From contig CP065003.1 of NCBI GenBank assembly GCA_016700175.1, positions 186,001 to 250,000 on the forward strand: 64,000 nucleotides of DNA. Direction: 5' to 3'. The notes beneath the pieces were generated by a model. That model was given only the letters and a program-made list of their open reading frames with translations, was not told the DNA's origin and did not search any database. A program made the translations under genes and the position numbers. Below are positions 59,481 through 64,000 of this stretch, in pieces. This DNA comes from Acidobacteriota bacterium (GTDB lineage: Bacteria; Acidobacteriota; Blastocatellia; Pyrinomonadales; Pyrinomonadaceae). Numbering within the stretch: the stretch's first letter is position 1; each line of letters begins with the position of its first letter.

Positions 59481-59668
59481 GACTTTTCTCCGTGTTGAAG
59501 GATCAAGTGACTACGGGGAAGGGAATGCGCAATAACCGTGCCGCCGGGCAGAATTCAGCGTCGTAGCCGACAATGTGCCGAATCAACACACGATATCGAA
59601 AGGGGATTGCTCTATATCCGTGCAGAAGGAAAGCGGAACGGAGGTCGAAACAAGGAATCGAAGGCGGC

Positions 59669-60154
59669 CTAGCTCTCGAGCTTCTGCCGAGCGTTCTCGA
59701 TGAACGAATTCAGCATATGAGCCACGCGGCGGGTCATTTCGGTCCCGATCAGCTTCTCGCCGACGAGACCCGCTAGCACGTGAAGGTCAGACGCCGATTC
59801 ACGCCTTAGCTCGATATTCTGTGAGAACTGGACCAGGGTCGACCGGCCCGACTTGGGAAGGAAATCCGCCGCGTACCTGAGCAGGTTGTAACGCTCTATC
59901 TCGACCGGTGCCCACTCGACCCGTTCATCGCTGTTCTCGGTCTCGCGAACTGGAAACCGCTCGACGAAGGAACCCACGAAGGGGATGTCAGCACGTATCT
60001 TCCAGTACGTCACGCCTTTCGCGTCCGTATGGATCGACTCTATGCTTGGCATATACTCAATGAAGTTTGTGATGTCCGCGAAAAAGTCGCGCACCCGGTC
60101 GAAACCCGCGTTGATCTCGAATGTTTCGCTGAAGTCAGCTCGGACCTTAAACAT
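59669..60154 (-). CDS. SRPBCC (START-like) superfamily protein
   Basis: A 161-residue protein. The fold is suggested by the pattern of an N-terminal strand (FKVRADFSETFEINAGF), a helix (VRDFFADITNFIEYMP), strands (VTYWKIRADIPFVGSFVERF), and a long C-terminal helix (TEMTRRVAHMLNSFIENARQ). These point to the SRPBCC/polyketide cyclase-like superfamily with DUF1997-like character. Such proteins bind hydrophobic ligands. I chose ATG 60154 because the domain starts there; the longer reading overlaps the divergent gene at 60265. Its ligand is unknown. Confidence 0.75.
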   Translation of the reverse strand: MFKVRADFSETFEINAGFDRVRDFFADITNFIEYMPSIESIHTDAKGVTYWKIRADIPFVGSFVERFPVRETENSDERVEWAPVEIERYNLLRYAADFLPKSGRSTLVQFSQNIELRRESASDLHVLAGLVGEKLIGTEMTRRVAHMLNSFIENARQKLES

Positions 60155-60264
60155 AAGTGAAGGCTGAGAAATGGAATCGGGACGTGCGGTTGCCCGGGCT
60201 GTCGGTAGCAGGGCGCAGGCCGCGTTGAGCGACCTTCCTGAATAAACTGAAATTCTATTACCTG

Positions 60265-60474
60265 ATGGACAAAAAACAAAATCGGCGGGGCGAAAGGTCG
60301 GGGCCAATCTGCTCCGAATGCGGGGGCACGAAATTTATTGCAGCCTCCGACATGTCGGATGATCAGAAGCTCGTGGCGAAAAGGCTTTCGCAGACCATCG
60401 ATATTCACGGAGCCGAAGTCGTTTTCTGTGCAAGATGTCTGCACCCTCTAATTCTGCCGGCGGACAAGGCATAA
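60265..60474 (+). CDS. Small zinc-ribbon protein
   Basis: A 69-residue protein with two Cys pairs, CSECGG (near 17) and CARC (near 56), spaced as in a C4 zinc ribbon around a helix (SDDQKLVAKRLSQTIDI). It has no signal peptide. It could be a small regulator or RNA-binding protein. It is divergent from the SRPBCC gene and convergent with glnE, whose stop is 9 bases away. Its compactness and the Cys spacing support a real gene, but function is unknown. Confidence 0.6.
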   Translation: MDKKQNRRGERSGPICSECGGTKFIAASDMSDDQKLVAKRLSQTIDIHGAEVVFCARCLHPLILPADKA

Positions 60475-60483
60475 GAAAGGTCA

Positions 60484-63201
60484 TCAGCGGGGTTTCAAAA
60501 TGGACTCGAAAGCTTCGCGGACCGCGAGTCTGTGCGATGCCAGGTCTTCGAGCACTTTTCGGTGTGATCCGAAGGACATCCGCTCGGCTATCAGATCGAG
60601 CACCGGAACGTTTCCTAGCGGGACCAGAGTCGAACGGCCCACCGTGAGCCGTATATTGTGATCGAGCTCGCTGAGGAACCTGTAGCCTTCCGAAAGAGCT
60701 TCGAAGTTCGGCTCGGAAAGCGAACCCGCATCGAGAAGCCTCTGCAGCGTATGACCCGTTGACCGGTCCTTTTCGTCGTCGGCTAGGCCCGTGGCGAGCT
60801 GCAGGTAGCGGATCGCGAAATAGACGTCCTGAAGGCCGCCTTCGCCGTACTTCAGGTCGATCGACTTTCCCCGCGTTCCGCCGGACTTTTCCGTTTCGAG
60901 CCGATGCCTGATCCGCCATGCCTCGTTTCGTAGTTCTTCCGCGGGGATCTCTGCGGCTCGTTCGTGAATGATCCGGCGGAGTTCGTGTTCGACCTCTCCG
61001 CCAAAGCCGCCGGTCGAAAGCACCGAACGCGCCTTCACGTATGCAAGCCACTCCCAGGGGACCGACCTTTCGCGGAAGTAGTCGTACAGCGTTGAGACCC
61101 CGATCGAAGTGGCGCCGCTGTTGCCGTCCGGTCTGAGGCGCAGATCGACCTTGTAGAGCGAGCCTTCCCTTGTGAGGCTTGAAAGGGCCGTCACGAATAT
61201 CTCGACGGCCTTGGAATAGAACTCTCCGTGCGTTCTCCCCTCTGCAGGTGGCCGGGACGCATCGTCGTAAACGAGCAACAGGTCGAGGTCGGAATGGTAG
61301 TCCATTCCGCCGCCGCCCAGTTTTCCAAGTCCGATGATGTTCCAGGTCGGCTTGGGATCGGATTCCCCGAACAGATCCTTGAGACGCAACGCCGCGACCG
61401 CTTCGGCGGCCGCGATCGAAGCTTCCGCCAGCTCTGTCTGCATCGATTTCGCCTTCCCGAGCCCGACCGTACCGCAGACATCGGCGATAACGATCGCAAG
61501 CATTTGACGCGACCACTCTCTTCTAAGCCCTGCCAGCCGGGCGGCGTAATCGCCGGCAGGGTCACAGGCGGCGGACATCATCGCACTGTGTGGATCGTTG
61601 GCCGCGACGTTGGAACCGCACGAAGGAATCTCTTCGACACCAACAGCGCCCGACCTCAGCAGCGGAGCGAATGGCCGTGCAAAACGATCCAGCAGATTGA
61701 GTACTTCTATCTTTTCCGGCGGAAGCCCTTCCAGCACTTCCGGATCTGGGGAAAAGTCGGGAGGCGCAGCCGTCTTCGGACGCTTTCGCGGCTTGCCTTT
61801 CCTCGGATCGCCGATCTCTGCATATTCCGTCCGATCGAAGAACCGCTTGAAGATACTGCTGACGTTAGAGGTGTGCCGGTTGAGTTCCGAGATCAATTCC
61901 TCCGCCCCGGACAGCCCCATCCGGGCCGCGAGAAGTCCCCGCCGGTCTTCATCGGCAGGCACCAGGTGTGTTTGCAGACCGTGCTCCATCTGGACCCTGT
62001 GCTCGACCCTCCTGAGAAACACGTACGCTTGATGAAGCCGGGTGAACTCCTTCTCACTGAGAAGACCTCTGTCGGCAAGTCTCGAGAGGCTGATCAGCGT
62101 GTGCGGCGCCCTCAGCCATCTGTCTTCGGAGCCGTACGCAAGTTGAAGCGCCTGGGCGATGAACTCGATCTCGCGTATCCCGCCGACTCCCAGCTTCACG
62201 TCGAATCCGGAACGGCGGATCTTCTCCAGATCGATCTTCTGTTTCGATCGAAGGACATTTTCGAGCGCGTTCTCCACGGTCTCTTCGGCGGAAAAGACGT
62301 AAGGTTCAATGGCTTTGTAGAAGTCCTGAAAGAGACCGCCGTCGCCGGCGGCGTTCCGGCTTCTGATCAGGACCTGCTTTTCCCAGAGCTGGGCCGAATC
62401 GCGGTAGTACGACTTCGCCTCTTGAAGCGACACCGCAAGGGAGCCGACGCGGCCATGAGGCCTGAGCCGGTGATCGACGCGGTAAGCGCCGCCTTCACCG
62501 GTCGGATCGCTGACCAGTTTCGACACGGACTCCGCAAGTTTTACGAAGTACTGCTTGTTCGACACCTTTCCCTTCGCTCCCTGTCCGGATGTCGTACCGT
62601 CGCTTGAGTAGACGAACAGCAGATCGATGTCCGACGAATAATTGAGCTCTTTCGATCCGAGCTTGCCGAGTGCGATAACGCAGAACTCCGCCCGGGCGGA
62701 CTTTCCGTGCCCGTCGATCTGGAGCGGCATTCCGAATCGGTTGTCGAGTTCCTGTCTGGAGACCTGCAGGGCGTATTCGAGGATCGCGTCGGCAAGGTTC
62801 GAGATCTCCTCCGTAAGCTCCGCGATAGTTCCAAGTCCGCGTATGTCTTTCAGAAATATCCTGATCAGCTCGCGTCTTCGGAAGCGCGAAAGCATTACGG
62901 CGGGAGGGATCTGTGTGTGGGTCAGAGCGAAGCGAGCAAGCGATTCGAGGAGTTCGTCCTTCTCCCGCACCTTCTGGTCTCGCCGTTCGCGGCCGAGCCA
63001 CCTGATGTACTCCGGATTTTGTAGGACCGTGGAGGCGAGAAGGGGACTGTACGACGCAACGCTCAGAAGGTCCGAGAAAAGGCTCTTGTCTTTCGCAAGC
63101 CGCCTGGCTTCGGAGGGATGCCTTTGCGAGAACTCGGCGATGAACCTTTCGGCGCTGGCGGGGTCCGGAAGGTCTCTTGTGAGGGGCTCGATATTCTCCA
63201 T
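60484..63201 (-). CDS. glnE: Bifunctional glutamine synthetase adenylyltransferase/adenylyl-removase
   Basis: A 905-residue enzyme that adenylylates (inactivates) and deadenylylates (activates) glutamine synthetase under control of PII and glutamine. Two nucleotidyltransferase domains are visible. The N-terminal adenylyl-removase has GKLGSKELNYSSDIDLLFVY (near 180-200) and the C-terminal adenylyltransferase has GKLGGGGMDYHSDLDLLLVY (near 620-640). Helical regulatory domains follow each. The middle linker (about 455-510) is Pro/Lys-rich. The length is typical. No glnA is next to it. Its ATG lies only 19 bases from the start of the divergent rluA-type gene. Confidence 0.95.
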   Translation of the reverse strand: MENIEPLTRDLPDPASAERFIAEFSQRHPSEARRLAKDKSLFSDLLSVASYSPLLASTVLQNPEYIRWLGRERRDQKVREKDELLESLARFALTHTQIPPAVMLSRFRRRELIRIFLKDIRGLGTIAELTEEISNLADAILEYALQVSRQELDNRFGMPLQIDGHGKSARAEFCVIALGKLGSKELNYSSDIDLLFVYSSDGTTSGQGAKGKVSNKQYFVKLAESVSKLVSDPTGEGGAYRVDHRLRPHGRVGSLAVSLQEAKSYYRDSAQLWEKQVLIRSRNAAGDGGLFQDFYKAIEPYVFSAEETVENALENVLRSKQKIDLEKIRRSGFDVKLGVGGIREIEFIAQALQLAYGSEDRWLRAPHTLISLSRLADRGLLSEKEFTRLHQAYVFLRRVEHRVQMEHGLQTHLVPADEDRRGLLAARMGLSGAEELISELNRHTSNVSSIFKRFFDRTEYAEIGDPRKGKPRKRPKTAAPPDFSPDPEVLEGLPPEKIEVLNLLDRFARPFAPLLRSGAVGVEEIPSCGSNVAANDPHSAMMSAACDPAGDYAARLAGLRREWSRQMLAIVIADVCGTVGLGKAKSMQTELAEASIAAAEAVAALRLKDLFGESDPKPTWNIIGLGKLGGGGMDYHSDLDLLLVYDDASRPPAEGRTHGEFYSKAVEIFVTALSSLTREGSLYKVDLRLRPDGNSGATSIGVSTLYDYFRERSVPWEWLAYVKARSVLSTGGFGGEVEHELRRIIHERAAEIPAEELRNEAWRIRHRLETEKSGGTRGKSIDLKYGEGGLQDVYFAIRYLQLATGLADDEKDRSTGHTLQRLLDAGSLSEPNFEALSEGYRFLSELDHNIRLTVGRSTLVPLGNVPVLDLIAERMSFGSHRKVLEDLASHRLAVREAFESILKPR

Positions 63202-63220
63202 TTTGGTCGGGGTCGCTTAA

Positions 63221-64000
63221 ATGATAAACCTTTACCTTCAAATGGCAAGACACCAGTTTCAGGTCGATTCAAGGTTCCATCGGCGGCGGCTCGACGAGCT
63301 CCTTTTCGACCGCTTTCGCTCGCTCAGCAAGGCGTATCTCCGCGCGGTGGTCAAAGAAGGCGGATGCGACGTGAACGGGTTTGAAGCGAACTCGGGTGAG
63401 ATCGTGAAGAAGGGCGATTTCGTCGAGATCGAGATCGACGAATCGAGGGAGACCGGGATGGTCCCCGAAGAGATCCCTCTGGATGTCCTGTACGAAGACT
63501 CGGAGTTGCTCGTCGTGAACAAGCCGGCGGGATTGCTCGTTCACCCCACGAACTACGAAAGGAACGGCACGATGCTCAACGCGATGACTTTCTACCTTAA
63601 CCGCGAACGACCGGAAGTATCCGTATTCATCCGTCCGCACCTCATCCACCGGCTCGACCGGGAAACGTCCGGCGTGCTTATCGCGGCGAAGGACCAGAGG
63701 TCGTCCAGGATACTGAGCTCTCATTTCAAACGGGGGCATTTCAGAAAGGAGTACATCGCCGCCGTCGAAGGCTCGGTCGACGATGAAGAGGGCGAAATAG
63801 ACCTTCCGGTCGGCAGGAATGCGGAGCTCAAGAAGTGGGAGGTTCAAAAAGAAGGGAAGCCGTCCGTGACGCGGTACAAGGTTCTGAAAAGAGGCGAGAA
63901 TTCGACGCTTCTCGAGCTGGTGGCAGTGACGGGCAGGACAAATCAGATCAGGATCCATCTGGCGGCGATCGGCCACCCTATAATCGGAGACGAACTGTAC
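63221..64000 (+). CDS. RluA-family pseudouridine synthase (truncated by window end)
   Basis: The gene runs off the window after 260 codons. The N-terminus is an S4-like RNA-binding domain (about 8-80, FHRRRLDELLFDRFRSLSKA) and the synthase domain follows with VVNKPAGLLVHP (near 102-113) and the catalytic Asp in HRLDRETSGVL (near 147). NQIRIHLAAIGHPI and GDELY close the visible part. RluA-type enzymes convert specific uridines in 23S rRNA or tRNA to pseudouridine. Which site is modified cannot be told. Two in-frame ATGs (63221 and 63242) are possible. The first is closer to a GGGG stretch and leaves only 19 bases to divergent glnE. Confidence 0.9.
   Translation, partial: MINLYLQMARHQFQVDSRFHRRRLDELLFDRFRSLSKAYLRAVVKEGGCDVNGFEANSGEIVKKGDFVEIEIDESRETGMVPEEIPLDVLYEDSELLVVNKPAGLLVHPTNYERNGTMLNAMTFYLNRERPEVSVFIRPHLIHRLDRETSGVLIAAKDQRSSRILSSHFKRGHFRKEYIAAVEGSVDDEEGEIDLPVGRNAELKKWEVQKEGKPSVTRYKVLKRGENSTLLELVAVTGRTNQIRIHLAAIGHPIIGDELY

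Noticed and set aside
59573..59776. Small plus-strand frame near the SRPBCC gene
   Set aside because: It overlaps the end of the SRPBCC gene on the other strand and has no ribosome site or family match.
1..64000. tRNA, rRNA, phage, integrative element or insertion sequence
   Set aside because: I looked through all gaps and found no cloverleaf, rRNA stretch, integrase or transposase gene.

Overview
This is a continuous stretch of chromosome that is rich in G and C, with genes packed on both strands. It holds about 47 protein-coding genes. I found no rRNA, tRNA, CRISPR array, integrase, prophage or intact insertion sequence. Several gene types suggest an aerobic, heterotrophic member of the Acidobacteriota, most likely class Blastocatellia: a four-domain acyl-reductase/ligase/ACP/acyltransferase fusion, a Ser/Thr kinase with PEGA and sulfatase-modifying-factor domains, many secreted peptidases and hydrolases, a type II NADH dehydrogenase, a fused AroDE, an EgtB/EgtD pair and many zinc-ribbon proteins. 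The taxon is an inference from gene content; there is no marker rRNA here.

Layout. 0-8.1 kb: a multidomain lipid enzyme, a secreted GH47 alpha-mannosidase-like protein, a GxxExxY (PD-(D/E)XK-like) protein lying between inverted short repeats, and an extended SDR. 8.5-17.5 kb: mainly minus-strand exported hydrolases (amidase, M19 dipeptidase, S9 peptidase, beta-lactamase-like hydrolase), a heptad-repeat coiled-coil protein, and a divergent amino-acid permease; together they look like a peptide and amide scavenging block. 17.5-22.8 kb: CoaX, an acidic small protein, BirA, EgtD, EgtB, a HEAT-repeat protein and a small coupled ORF. 23.2-32.3 kb (plus strand): LeuS, kinase/PEGA/FGE protein, triple-FHA ABC exporter and TlpA-like lipoprotein; the last three look like a phospho-signalling and export module. 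32.8-36.7 kb: RqcH/NFACT, RDD membrane protein, NYN protein. 37-40.8 kb: zinc-ribbon protein, RlmB, zinc-ribbon membrane protein, class C beta-lactamase-like hydrolase. 40.8-45.3 kb: SDR, secreted beta-propeller protein, NDH-2. 46.2-52.9 kb (minus strand): alpha/beta hydrolase, exported unknown, ThiF, zinc-ribbon protein, AroDE, TspO-like protein; the last five are tightly packed as an operon. 53-64 kb: small Lys/Pro-rich exported protein, TonB, DUF389 protein, glutamate dehydrogenase, SDR, exported unknown, SRPBCC protein, small zinc-ribbon protein, GlnE, and a 3'-truncated RluA-family pseudouridine synthase at the window edge.

The most unusual signal is not a gene. Four long intergenic islands (8134-8456, 11931-12630, 32306-32852, 45271-46156), plus shorter gaps, are built from mosaics of tandem heptanucleotide and nonanucleotide repeats, GC-rich hairpins and composite palindromic blocks. 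The same modules recur, sometimes inverted, up to 24 kb apart. One such repeat type brackets the GxxExxY nuclease-like gene in inverted orientation, like a RAYT gene and its REPs. That arrangement is my best candidate for an undescribed system in this window.
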